A stretch of 64,000 nucleotides of DNA from Sipunculus nudus (Eukaryota > Annelida > Sipuncula > Golfingiida > Sipunculidae): the NCBI GenBank assembly GCA_026874595.1, contig CM049308.1:22795867-22859866 (forward strand), given 5' to 3'. The notes under the pieces were generated by a model, which saw nothing but the letters and a program-made list of their open reading frames with translations, was not told where the DNA came from and did not search any database. The stretch's first letter is position 1, and every line of letters starts with the position of its first letter. This document shows positions 24,316-36,430 of this stretch, piece by piece. The position numbers and the translations under genes were made by a program.

Positions 24316-24905
24316 ACCACAGGTATGACTGCTGGATTATTCCTAACTCAGTGCTTGTAAAACCCTTAATCCAAAAGAATTAATAATAAACTCATTCCTG
24401 TCATATAGTTACATTTATCATCATCCAATAGACAGTGCTGCCACCTGGCCATGGACCTTTCCTTTATGAAAAGAGGGGCTAAACAATGGGGTAAACAATG
24501 GCAATTAAGACAGTCTGCATGTACTGTGATATTCGCAAAAGGGAGAATTATCGTAAAATAAAAACTTTGTTAATAAGAAGCCCCATCATCAAAGGCAAGT
24601 TGAAAAGCAAAAGGTTATCATTATGAATAAAAATAATTGTGTATGTTCAAAGATTGCTATTTTAAATGATATCAGGTCTTTCCAATTGTCTGCAGTGAAC
24701 AATATTTTTGTTAATAAACATTTGCGCATTTTATATCTAATACAATTAATTCACATAATAATGGGTATACTCTGTGTTAAGGTCTTTTGTATCATCAGAT
24801 TGCAAAAATGGAACCCTTGCAAAACAGTGAAAAATATTTCGATATATTAACTTCGCGAAAAATAAGCCATTCACAGTATGTGGAAGATGACCACAGATTC
24901 TTGTT
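24316..24905. other. AT-rich unique DNA, nothing recognised
   Basis: No repeat or gene is recognised. The overlapping open frames on both strands at 24623-24981 are short and run into the repeat that starts at 24909. Confidence 0.45.
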
Positions 24906-24908
24906 TTT

Positions 24909-25442
24909 ATATGCCCGTCATATGATGGGAGTATTACCACTGTCCATCTGTCCCTATGTCCCTCAATCCATTAACTTTTAATGTCGCTCCGATAACTTAC
25001 TAGGGCTATGATGGATTTTCACAAAACTCACCATAACTACTTACCAGTAGATTATCTCACCTGAGTTCATTTATGGGCAACATCCACTCATATTTAAACA
25101 CGGGTCACTAGGCTACTTTGTGGTGTTGCCACGATAACTTATGAAGAATATGAAGGATTTTCATCAAACTCTTCAGAAATGTTTAATCAATAAATCATCT
25201 CGCCTAAATTTGGTTTCCAGCAAAATCCATGCATATTTAATGAGGTGAGAGGTCACAGCACTTTGGAGGCACCTTGGTGACTTACCAAGAATCCTAAGGA
25301 TTTTGTGAAACTCATTATACATATTCACCAATGAAGTTTCTCACCTGAATAATCTTCTCATCAAAGTTCATGCAAATTTAATGAGGTCGGAGGTCACCAG
25401 ATACATTACTGGTGTATAATGGATGTTTGCGGTGCTCTTGTT
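24909..25442 (+). mobile_element. Helitron-like repeat with 5' foldback and CTCTTGTT tail
   Basis: It begins with a foldback, CCCGTCATATGATGGG (24914-24929), then 'ctgtccatctgtccc'. Internally, segments like 'gataacttac', 'tttcacaaaactc' and 'tctcacctgaa' recur about every 100-150 bp. It ends TTTGCGGTGCTCTTGTT. The copy at 1076-1330 shares the same order of phrases. The CTTGTT tail matches those of the elements ending at 11231 and about 49272. No coding capacity is seen. Confidence 0.55.
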
Positions 25443-26221
25443 CTGTTTATCAGAACTCCTATGTGCTCTTTATATGAGTTTTCTATATATACAAAGATAA
25501 AAAACCATTGATTCTGGCAAGAATTATCATCCATGGTCATATTTATTGTCATTCTCATTAAGCTTACAGCGCCATCTACAGGCTACCATAATTTAATCTT
25601 CTTTATACCAAAAGGCATCTGCATTAAATCTCTGTTCCAAATACTACTCCAGCTGGGATAATTTAATTCTAAGTATCTTCGGCCTTTACCAATGGGCCAC
25701 ATCCTCCCCAGTGTTTTATCATTGTAGGACATTCCGCTTCAGGCACACACACACATACACACTGTAGTAATCACCAGCTTGAAACATCACCATGCCAACT
25801 GAAAGTGAAAGTACGGCCTAGTTTTCAGACACGCAGACATAAAGTTAAGTTGGTTCTGTTATGCTATCAGTCTGGGATGAGACTCTGCCTGGCGTTTTCT
25901 TCAGCAAACAGATCCCAGTTGGAATATTCACAGGCCATGTGTTATAGAAATGCCATGTAAAACAAAGGGAGATACAACAGAGGCACACCTGTTGTACATC
26001 TGTGTACAGTAGAGTACAGCATGGTTCAGTGTTCAAACTGAGCTGTCAGGATATGTAAGGAGTAATTTTATTGATTAATGGGAGAAATTGGTTGTAATAA
26101 TAATTGATTGACCATTAATTGATTGTTTTACGTACCTTCTATAACACTAAGATTTAAAATATGGTATGTACCTTCTATAATACCATGAAATATACTGTAT
26201 AGAACTATACCTTAAATGACC
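25443..26221. other. Unique DNA; small GC-richer patch at 25.8-26.05 kb
   Basis: A (CA)n-like tract lies at 25744-25762 and an AGCGCCATCTACAGG word at 25568, which resembles CTCF-type sites. No gene is supported. The minus-strand frame at 25845-26036 is short and lacks splice evidence. Confidence 0.35.
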
Positions 26222-26360
26222 TATTAGGGCAAAAATAAAAAAGGTATAGTTTTCAGGCTTTTTTTCTGAAAGTTTTATGTATGTTATAACAGGAATAATC
26301 AAAATCTTGGTTGGCTTTTTTAATATATAGTTTTCACTTATTTTTAGAACCCGGGCAGGC
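26222..26360. mobile_element. Fragment of the MITE family of 7969 and 37244
   Basis: TTAGGGCAAAAATAAAAAAGG, split as TTAGGGCAAAAATAAAA then AAGGTATAGTTTTCAGGC, matches the left terminus of the two longer copies (GGTATGGTTCTCAGGCAC). The right end near 26340-26360 is degraded. This is a short decayed or internally deleted copy. Confidence 0.4.
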
Positions 26361-27034
26361 CATAGGCCCATTGAGCTTTATGCCAAGCTGAATGTGGCAT
26401 CCATTGTGATCGAATTCTGTCCACAATTTTAACATGGTGTTTCCTTTATTTCTTTTTTGCTTTTGAGTCTGCTTGTTTTATCATAAACAGCTAGTGGTCC
26501 CCTTTGAAACCAACTTATTCACAGAATTTTAAATTTCATTAATTATGCAAATTTATGCAAACCTTTTTTTTCAAAATCATAGAAAAATGCTTCTTTTCCT
26601 TTATTTCTTGACTGCTTTTGCTTCAGTTCTGATAGGGGTAGGTGCTGCCTTCTAAACACAGAATTTTTAACTGCAGGTGGAGCCACCTGAGATACCAACT
26701 TACGGTGATTAAAAGTTCATCACAAGCACATGGTGAAAATTTCTTGTATATAATCACTTGTATGAAGCACTACTTCATTGATGTTTCAGTTCATGATTGG
26801 TCTTTTAAGGCTCATGTAGGGTTCAAGCCAGGGATGTACTATTCATCTCTAGAGTAAAGCTAATGCTGCTGTAGGTTCAGTCCATCCCGTATCTGGCAAA
26901 GTTTGTACTGTAGAGCTTCAGCTTTCAAGTATTTTTTTGGCTTTTTTTTTTTTTAAATGCTGGCTTACATAAGTACTATATACATCTTTGGAATTCCATT
27001 CCAGTTTCGGACCATGTGATAGGGTGGAAACCAG
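26361..27034. other. AT-rich unique DNA, no gene seen
   Basis: T-rich runs lie around 26560 and 26940. The frame at 26642-26857 is short and unsupported. Confidence 0.45.
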
Positions 27035-27290
27035 ATTGGACTGGCTTCAACCAGGCTCTGTGGGTCTTGGGTGTGTAACATCAATGAACTGGACCCACGA
27101 AAGGGGCACTAGTTTGTGAGTGATACACCACTGGTGGGTACAGTCTTCCCATTGAGCCTGCAGAGCAATTACCCTAGGACTGAGCCGACTTAGGAAAATC
27201 TTACTGCTAATCGCCTGAGATTCAGACCCAAATTTCATGGCCTTGAGCCCTGTGCTCTCCTGCTACATCACAGAAGCCGGTTCAGCTTCA
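27035..27290 (-). mobile_element. SINE-like repeat, family B, minus strand
   Basis: On the minus strand it reads TAGCAGGAGAG (A-box-like), then GGGTCTGAATCTC (B-box-like). The body phrases are shared with 2160-2455: 'gggaagactgt', 'gtatcactcacaaac', 'acacccaagacc' and 'gagcctggttga'. The GC content is higher than the flanks. Opposite orientation to the 2.2 kb copy shows it is interspersed. Confidence 0.55.
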
Positions 27291-27689
27291 GTTCTAATAC
27301 CTTTACCATGATTCAAAGGCCACATCTAACATTTCTACCTTTCATGTATAAATATACAGTCTTGTTGCTGCTTCTATCAAAACAACATAATATCTATATT
27401 ATGCAACATTTATCTCTTATGATATTTTCCCACAGATTACTTTCACTCTTATGTTGGTATATGAGGAAACTGTTTGTCAGAAGGGTCAGTTGGACTATAC
27501 CTAAACCTTATTGCTAATGTGGTATGCTTTATTTATGTTTATATTCATGTTTTTACAGATTTTTTGGCCATATGTTTGTTGAGACTGTGTTACCTCCCTT
27601 TGGTGATATTTCATTTCACTCATTAATTAATTGCTGATTCTTGTTCATAGTGGATTTGTTATATATAGGCTTGGTATTTGATGTTCCTC

Positions 27690-27690
<1 letters not shown>
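27291..27690. other. AT-rich unique DNA, nothing recognised
   Basis: No feature is supported. The short frame at 27308-27517 is unsupported. Confidence 0.45.
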
Positions 27691-27740
<50 letters not shown>

Positions 27741-27909
27741 AATTGTTGTATGGAAAAAGCAAGAGACCTCAAGACATGATATGTCGAGGAATTTTAGAGG
27801 TAGTAGTTGTACTACTCACTTGATCTTACAGCTGTTTCACTGTCTCCAGTTGATCACAACTGGAGACAGTGAAACAGCTGTAAGACCAAGTGAGTAGTAC
27901 AACTACTAC

Positions 27910-28003
<94 letters not shown>
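27691..28003. repeat. (AT)n tracts flanking a 58-bp-arm inverted repeat
   Basis: (AT)n runs occupy about 27693-27738 and 27912-28003. Between them lies an inverted repeat with arms 27795-27852 and 27857-27914 (58 nt each, one mismatch) and a 4-nt loop, ATCA. The centre reads TCCAGTTGATCACAACTGGA. The left arm begins TAGAGGTAGTAGTTG. Such a foldback could be a TA-targeting MITE, a recent inverted duplication, or a read-foldback assembly artefact. Confidence 0.9.
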
Positions 28004-28005
<2 letters not shown>

Positions 28006-29968
28006 ATCACTGTTTGCTAAATAAATTAAATAGATAAAGTACTGGTAATCTGTTGTTACAGTAACTGGTAATAATAAATGTTAGTAATGATAAATTTAAC
28101 TGATATATTTCACCACCTCAGAGAAACTGTTATGTAAATTCAAACCACACTGGCAGATGTGGCACACGGGCAACAAGCATTCATGTGGCAGATTTAAAAC
28201 ACACTGCCACATGTGGCAAACTGCAATTTTTTTTAATCTCTGTGGAATATTGAACTTTTTGTTGTATTTTTTACATATCTAACCCCCTATTTAATATTTA
28301 TTATCATATAGCAAGGATTGCTTCTTTGAAACCACAACTGTTGTTTCTTGAAGAGAATTTTTCCTTGTTTGAAATTAGATTTACAAAATTTTTATGTATT
28401 GTGTATTTTAGTGGTGCGCCAATTAATAGATCATATAGATAATCAGTTGTTTTCTAATATAATCAATTAAATCAGTTTCATTTCTGCTTAATTGATCACA
28501 AACAGTTATGTATGCAAACCCACAGGAGTCATATTTTGCTGATAAAATATTATGATTCTGTCAGAAATATAAGAAAAATGGGGCACAAAACAGAAAACAG
28601 CATAAAAACTTATCCTTGTACAATGAGGAAGTGTTAATGACTCATCCATTACCTTTATCTTTCTGCGTGATGTACAATAAGAGACTATTGACTCGGTTAT
28701 TATTTTAGGTATAATTCTATACAAAAGATTTCATAGTAAAATATATGGTACATACAATAATCCATTTATAAGTGATCTTTGGTCGCTTTTCATCTTTCAA
28801 TCATTTAATATGATTTTACAATGCATTCCTACAACTGGGAAATTTACCGGATTATTTACCAAAGCAAATTGATAGGAATTCTTCCTTGTGTGTTGTATAA
28901 AATTATAATACTTATAATACAACTATTTTGATTTGGCTCTTTTGGAAAAAATTGTATATTTTTGTTTATGGAGTCATTGAGCCAGGTTAGAAGAAAAAAT
29001 TTTAGAATGATTAATAAAAATTCTTCCATGTTTATATTGAAACTTATTTAATCATTCAATATGGTACAACTAATTTTTAAGGCTACATCCTAAAGTTGTT
29101 TGGAAAATTATTTAAAGTAAAATACAATGTAGCTGCCGCACTTCAAGCATCAGACCACCCAACAGGATTATCTGAACAGCAATTCATTTATTTCTTGTAA
29201 CATCATATGTTGCCATAAGTGGGTGTTTAGTAGGTGGGGGTCGGTGTGTAAACAGTGCTGTGTTTTGACAGACTATTATATATAATGTTTATGTGTGCTG
29301 CCACTTATGTGTTTTGCATACTTGGTTCAATCATTGAAATGTCAATCATATGCTGGTCGTGGTCCAGTTGAGGGACCGATTATCCATATATTGAGCAATA
29401 AGACAACTGTAGTACTCTTTATACATAAAAAACACTGCTTCATTGTAATACTAATTCTTATGATTAACTTGAAACTTACTGTAACTAAAATTTTATGGAA
29501 TTTCATTGTCTTTTTCTTTCCTAAAATTAAACACTTTTGTACTTTCAGTACTGATTAAATCGATATTCTGTAGAAGGGGTAAATAATATATAACTGGTGG
29601 CACGTAAATACTATAATACTTCCAATATATATTTTACTGTCATATAGCTTATTAATTCACACAGAATTACAACACATGAGAAACCAGTGTTCTGTAAAAT
29701 CAGACTCAGTAGAAAATAAAATAGAATTTCTATATGAAACTCAATAATATTTCTCCTGATAAATGTAGCCTTGAATATTTTTACCTTTTTACTTCAAGAC
29801 ATTGCATGAACAGTCTGTACTGTAAACCACCTTTCACACAGAAAACTTCTGTACTAATATATGTTGTAGAACTATACTATCATATACAATCATGTTAAAT
29901 TTACCAAAATAATGCAGTTCATTAAAAATATAACAAACAGTTTAAAAGTAAGGCCAAAATACCATGCA
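28004..29968. other. AT-rich unique DNA, no gene seen
   Basis: A local duplication of 'ccacactggcagatgtggca' and 'cactgccacatgtggcaaa' is at 28146-28220. The frames at 28506-28724 and 29295-29558 are short and unsupported. Otherwise I see only AT-rich sequence. Confidence 0.45.
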
Positions 29969-30007
29969 AATCAGCTGAGAGTCATGACCCATGGGTCACT
30001 AGTTAAA
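29969..30007 (+). mobile_element. Solo 3' end of the 8.9-11.2 kb element family
   Basis: It contains TCAGCTGAGAGTCATGACCC followed by ATGGGTCACTAGTT. This matches the right end at 11195-11231, including the TGACCCATGGGTCA palindrome. The body and 5' end are missing. Confidence 0.65.
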
Positions 30008-30594
30008 ACTTGGGCACTGGTATAATTCATTAATTCATATAGTTTAATATGTGAATACTACAGTCACCTGGAGTTTATACTGCTCAGTGTTATGTGACAT
30101 AAAGGGGTAACTTTAAAAAAAATACCACTTCATAAACTTAAAATACAAAAAGCATAATTCATATAGACATTTCAGTATTGTGGGTATTTTCTCTCAGATC
30201 ATTTACTTTCTGATCCTCACCATTAATTATCTTTAAATCTCTTTAATTTCTTTCTTCCTGAATCTTACTTCTCACATCCTTTGCACTGTGATTGTTTCCA
30301 TTTTGTTTCTTATATCTGATCCTTCCACCTTTAATTCTTATCTCTATGATCTTTATCTTTCAGTAACCTCTGTGATCTTAATTGCCATTTGTCTTATCCT
30401 GACTTCTCTTCTCTACAGATATCCTAATAACTGTAGTCCTGCCCTCTCTGTCTGGTCTGGACCACTCTTTTTGATAACATTCCCTTGCAATCCTAACCTC
30501 TGACCTATATCTCTCTGGTTCTTTTTTACTTTCCTATCTGTGCCTTAAGCATATGATCCTTACCTCACTGAAACTTTTTTTGGTCATCTATTTT
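30008..30594. other. Pyrimidine-rich flank of array 3
   Basis: From about 30190 the plus strand becomes rich in T and C, with degenerate CTTATCTCT and TCTGATCCT words that grade into array 3. This looks like decayed edge units. Confidence 0.5.
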
Positions 30595-33500
30595 CTTTAC
30601 CTTCTAATCCCTACATCTATGCACCTTATCTCTCTGATCATTACCTCTCTGCGCCTTATCCCTCTGATCCCTCCCTCTCTGCTCCTTATCTATCTGATAT
30701 TGCCTCTCTGCTTCTTATCTCTCTGATCATTGCCTCTCTGCTCCTTATCTCTTTGATCATTGCCTCTCTGCTCCTTATCTCTTTGATCATTGCCTCTCTG
30801 CTCCTTATCTCTCTGATCATTACCTCTATGCTCCTTATCTCTCTGATCACTCCCTCTCTGTTTCTTTTATCTCTGATCTTTCCCTCTTTGCTCCATATCT
30901 TTCTGATCAGTTTCGATGCTCCTTATCTTTCTGATCATTGTTTCTCTGCTCCTTATCTCTCTGATAATTGTTTCTCTGCTCCTTATCTCTTTGATCATTG
31001 CCTCTCTGCTCCTTATCTCTTTGATCATTGCCTCTCTGCTCCTTATCTCTTTGATCATTGCCTCTCTGCTCCTTATCTCTCTGATCATTGCCTCTCTGCA
31101 CCTGATCTCTCTGATCATTATCTCTCTGCTCCATATTTCTCTGTCCCCTTCCTCTCCGCTCCTTATCTCTCTGATCCCTCCCTCTGTGCTGCTAATCCCT
31201 CTGATCCCTCCTTCTCTGCTTCTTTTGTCTCTGATCTTTCCCTCTTTGCTCCATATCTTTCTGATCAGTTTCGATGCTCCTTATCTTTCTGATCATTGTT
31301 TCTCTGCTCCTTATCTCTCTGATCATTGCCTCTCTGCTCCTTATCTCTTTGATCATTGCCTCTCTGCTCCTCATCTCTCTGATCATTGCCTCTCTGCTCC
31401 TCATCTCTCTGATCATTTGCCTCTCTGCTCCTTATCTCTTTGATCATTGCCTCTCTGCTCCTTATCACTTTGATCATTGCCTCTCTGCTCCTTATCTCTT
31501 TGATCATTGCCTCTCTGCTCCTTATCTCTCTGATCATTGCCTCTCTGCTCCTATCTCTCTGATCATTATCTCTCTGCTCCATATTTCTCTGTCCCCTTCC
31601 TCTCCACTCCTTATCTCTCTGATCCCTCCCTCTGTGCTGCTAATCTCTCTGATCCCTCCTTCTCTGCTTCTTATTTCTCTGATCTTTCCCTCTTTGCTCC
31701 ATATCTTTCTGATCAGTTTCGATGCTCCTTATCTTTCTGATCATTGTTTCTCTGCTCCTTATCTCCCTGATCATTGCCTCTCTGCTCCTTATCTCTTTGA
31801 TCATTGCCTCTCTGCTCCTCATCTCTCTGATCATTGCCTCTCTGCTCCTTATCTCTTTGATCATTGCCTTTCTGCTCCTTATCTCTTTGATCATTGCCTC
31901 TCTGCTCCTTAGCTCTTTGATCATTTCCTCTATGCTCCTTATCTCTCTGATCACTCCCTCTCTGCTTCTTTTATCTCTGATCTTTCCATCTTTGCTCCAT
32001 ATCTTTCTGATCAGTTTCTCTGCTCCTCATCTTTCTGATCATTGTATCTCTGCTCCTTATCTCACTGATCATTGTTTCTCTGTTCCTTGTCTCTTTGATC
32101 ATTGCCTCTCTGCTCCTCATCTCTCTGATCATTGCCTCTCTGCTCCTTATCTCTTTGATCATTGCCTCTCTGCTCCTCTTCTCTTTGATCATTGCCTCTC
32201 TGCTTCTGATCTCTTTGATCATTGCCTCTCTGCTCCATATCTCTTTGATCATTGCCTCTCTGTTCCTTATCTCTTTGATCATTGCCTCTCTGCTCCTTAT
32301 CTTTTTGATCATTGCCTCTCTGCTCCTTATCTCTTTGATCATTGCCTCTCTGCTCCTTTTCTCTTTGATCATTGCCTCTCTGCTCCTTATCTCTGTGATC
32401 ATTGCCACTCTGCTCCTTATCTCTTTGATCATTGCCTCTCTGCTCCTTATCTCTTTGATCATTGCCTCTCTGCTCCTCATCTCTCTGATCATTGCCTCTC
32501 TGCTCCTCATCTCTCTAATCATTGCCTCTCTGCTCCTTATCTCTTTGATCATTGCCTCTCTGCTCCTTATCTCTTTGATCATTGCCTCTCTGCTCCTTAT
32601 CTCTCTGATCATTACCTCTATGCTCCTTATCTCTCTGATCCTTCCTTCTCTGCTTCTTTTATCTCTGATCTTTCCTTCTTTGCTCCATATCTTTCTGATC
32701 AGTTTCGATGCTCCTTATCTTTCTGATCATTGTTTCTCTGCTCCTTATCTCACTGATCATTGTTTCTCTGTTCCTTGTCTCTTTGATCATTGCCTCTCTG
32801 CTCCTCATCTCTCTGATCATTGCCTCTCTGCTCCTTATCTCTTTGATCATTGCCTCTCTGCTCCTTTTCTCTTTGATCATTGCCCCTCTGCTCCTTATCT
32901 CTTTGATCATTGCCTCTCTGCTTCTGATCTCTTTGATCATTGCCTCTCTGCTCCTTATCTCTCTGATCATTGTTTCTCTGTTCCTTGTCTCTTTGATCAT
33001 TTCCTCTCTGCTCCTCATCTCTCTGATCATTGCCTCTCTGCTCCTTATCTCTTTGATCATTGCCTCTCTGCTTCTGATCTCTTTGATCATTGCCTCTCTG
33101 CTCCTTATCTCTCTGATCATTGTTCCTTTTCTCTTTGATCATTGCCCCTCTGCTCCTTATCTCTTTGATCATAGCCTCTCTGCTTCTGATCTCTTTGAGC
33201 ATTGCCTCTCTGCTCCTTATCTCTCTGATCATTGCCTCTCTGCTCCATATCTCTTTGATCATTGCCTCTCTGCTCCTCATCTCTCTGATCATTGCCTCTC
33301 TGCTCCTCATCTCTCTGATCATTGCCTCTCTGCTCCTTATCTCTTTGATCATTGCCTCTCTGCTCCTTATCTCTTTGATCATTGCCTCTCTGCTCCTTTT
33401 CTCTTTGATCATTGCCCCTCTGCTCCTTATCTCTTTGATCATTGCCTCTCTGCTCCTTATCTCTTTGATCATTGCCTCTCTGCTCCTTATCTCTTTGATC

Positions 33501-34432
33501 ATTGCAACTCTGCTCCTCATCTCTCTGATCATTGCCTCTCTGCTCCTCATCTCTCTGATCATTGCCTCTCTGCTCCTTATCTCTTTGATCATTGCCTCTC
33601 TGCTCCTTATCTCTTTGATCATTGCCTCTCTGCTCCTTATCTCTCTGATCATTACCTCTATGCTCCTTATCTCTCTGATCACTCCCTCTCTGCTTCTTTT
33701 ATCTCTGATCTTTTCTTCACTGCTCCATATCTTTCTGATCAGTTTAGATGCTCCTTATCTTTCTGATCATTGCCTCTCTGCTCCTTATCTCTCTGATCAT
33801 TGCCTCTCTGCTCCATATCTCTTTGATCATTGCCTCTCTGCTCCTTATCTCTTTGATCATTGCCTCTCTGCTCCTTATCTTTTTGATCATTGCCTCTCTG
33901 CTCCTTTTCTCTTTGATCATTGCCTCTCTGCTCCTTTTCTCTTTGATCATTGCCTCTCTGCTCCTTATCTCTTTGATCATTGCCACTCTGCTCATTATCT
34001 CTTTGATCATTGCCTCTCTGCTCCTTATCTCTTTGATAATTGCCTCTCTGCTCCTCATCTCTCTGATCATTGCCTCTCTGCTCCTGATCTCTTTGTTCAT
34101 TGCCTCTCTGCTCCTTTTCTCTTTGATCATTGCCTCTCTGCTCCTTATCTCTCTTATCATTGTTTCTCTGCTCCTTATCTCTTTGATCATTGCCACTCTG
34201 CTCCTTATCTCTTTGAACATTGCCTCTCTGCTCCTTATCTCTTTGATCATTGCCTCTCTGCCCCTCATCTCTCTGATCATTGCCTCTCTGCTCCTGATCT
34301 CTTTGATCATTGCCTCTCTGCTCCTTTTCTCTTTGATCATTGCCTCTCTGCTCCTTATCTCTCTGATCATTGTTTCTCTGCTCCTTATCTCTCTGATCAT
34401 TGCCTCTCGGTTCCTTACCTCTCTGATCAATG
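30595..34432. repeat. Minisatellite array 3, 30-bp unit, ~3.8 kb
   Basis: The unit is CTCTTTGATCATTGCCTC followed by TCTGCTCCTTAT, giving about 128 units. Each unit has a TGATCA (BclI, and GATC for MboI/DpnII). A distinctive variant block containing TTCTGATCAGTTT recurs at 30901, 31259, 31707, 32005, 32693 and 33733 and marks higher-order copies. Because 30 is a multiple of three and no unit has a stop in several frames, long frames exist on both strands (for example 33120-34460 plus and 32750-33682 minus). They are frame-equivalent translations of the repeat and not genes. Confidence 0.95.
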
Positions 34433-34499
34433 TAACACCAGACAAAGTCAGGGTATCTAAGGTTTTATGACATTTCCACTGCCACTGCCACCACCACAG

Positions 34500-34975
34500 A
34501 ATAAAATCTTGTCTGCACAATAATTAAAAAAATATTTTATGGATCCTTATCAAACTTGATATGTGCGTAGATATGGGTAAGAGGACATAGCCTATTTCAA
34601 AAAGGGTCATGACCTTGACAAAAAAAACTTGTGGACCCATTTTGAGCCAAACTGTTTGACCAAAACCCTTCATCTCTCACCAATGGCTCACCCACTCACA
34701 GATGAAGAACCCCCTCTCTGTTTTGATGTCAGAGGTCAAGGCCATGTCACTCACTTCTTGTAAAAGCCTTTGGATGTGTTTTGAGCCAAACCATTTGACC
34801 AAAACTTTAAATCTTTTAATATAGTTCACCCACCCACGGATGAAGAACCTTATTGAGTTTGAGGTCAAAGGTCAAGGTCAAAGAGCTGCCTTCGTCATTT
34901 TCACACTTGTATAATACACCAGGTATAATTATGCTCCCATGCAAGGGGATGCTCTGCTTTGTGGAGCCTTTGTTT
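34500..34975 (+). mobile_element. Short interspersed repeat with internal ~139-bp duplication
   Basis: TTTGAGCCAAAC and TTTGACCAAAAC occur in two tandem modules (34641 and 34780), each followed by 'gatgaagaacc' and 'gaggtcaaggtca'-type phrases. The right end holds GCTCTGCTTTGTGGAGC (a small hairpin) and a CTTTGTTTT tail. This resembles the hairpin-plus-tail ends of the Helitron-like copies in this window. The assignment is tentative. Confidence 0.45.
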
Positions 34976-36430
34976 TAATCAAACTGGATTCCAGATGATG
35001 TTTAGGAGTGATTTTTTAAAATCAAACTTTACAATTTTTTATACAAATCTTAAAGAATTTATATTATTTTCTCTTCTTTTTCATTCTATGTGTCTTCCCA
35101 TATATCTTGCCATTCTTTTTGTAATGAATGACCCTTCATTGTCTATAAAGTACACCACTCATAGTAGAGTAATATTTATGGGAACATCAGGAATCTCATT
35201 GAAATTGTTAAACCACCTTGTTTAACAACCGCAGTACAATTAAAAGCAGCCTTCTTATTCTGGTATAAATACCTCCTAGTCAAGTATTTATGGCTATAAG
35301 ATGAAAGTGTGCACATAGGTTTGGCTGTGAATACACGACTCAGCAGGCATTTATATTGAGTTAGTAAGCCTGTGTTGTGATACAAGCCATACAGAGGAAT
35401 GTACTGCAATGGTCATCCATCCTGTTGGCTTGTTATCATGGTAAACAGGCCATAATCTTAACATAAAGCTATGAGTGATGAATAACACTAAATAATACTT
35501 GTGAACTCACAAACCAAAATGAAAATCCATCTATGTTGTGAAGTCATTTCCTGTATCTTATGCAAGTTGACTATTACCCAGTAACATTTGAGAGCCATGC
35601 AGGCAGAAATTAAACAAATATGCAGGGGGATTTTCCAATATTCCTGGTTTAAATTTTCTCAGTATGGTAGGTGTTGTTTAAAAGTATACTAAAAAAAGCT
35701 TATGATTGGTTTGGTTTATGTCAAGTGACAGCGTACTTGAAGGCCATGATGCATTGTCAAAAATGCCTGAAATATCTGCATCCTCTTACAGCATAACAGT
35801 GCCATTCTTGATTCAAGATGTAAAGGAACTTTATTGTTAATTTCAAAGGGACAAAATGGTGCTAACATTACACTTAAGGATATCAATTACATTATTGACC
35901 TCTTGGTTAAGATTCACCAAAGCCTGTTGCTGCTATAAAGAGAATAAACATATCCTTCCAAAATGTGGTGTTAATTCAATGTGCCTGTTTCTACTAAAAA
36001 TCAAACCTCTACCAGTTAGGCACTGTTGGACTTCTGGGACTACTTGTCTCAACTGTCAAACTTAAAAATTAAGATGATTTAGTACATTAAAAAAAACACC
36101 TGTTGTTTACATTTCAACTTCCCATTCATCCAAATATTACTTATATCATGAAGTCCTACCACATTTACAGCCATGTAATTTTTTTTTTTTTTGTAATTTG
36201 CCTTGAAACAATTTTTATCAAATTTATTTTGAAACTGTATAGGTTTCAAAGCCCACACACCCTAATCATCATTTGCAGTCTTGAGTCAGATTCTGCACAG
36301 TGTGGCCCCTTTTCCAAAGCTGAGCTATATGTCAACTCTGTGTTTAGTTTTCAAGTTATTATCCCTTCACTAGTTAAAAAATTCAGAAAGTATTCATGGA
36401 TATACGCTGGATTTTAAGGAATTTTTATGA
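34976..36430. other. AT-rich unique DNA, no gene seen
   Basis: The short frames at 34959-35225, 35176-35409, 35856-36065 and 36103-36417 lack ATG starts, splice contexts or recognisable domains. Confidence 0.45.

Noticed and set aside
27795-27914. A canonical let-7 gene
   Set aside because: The stem is too long and too perfect, one base is missing after the seed, and no clustered mir-100 or mir-125 is seen. It is kept only as a hairpin of interest.
33120-34460. 446-codon plus-strand open frame (and long minus-strand frames nearby)
   Set aside because: It is a translation of the 30-bp minisatellite. The unit length is a multiple of three and has no stop in several frames on both strands, so length is no evidence of coding.
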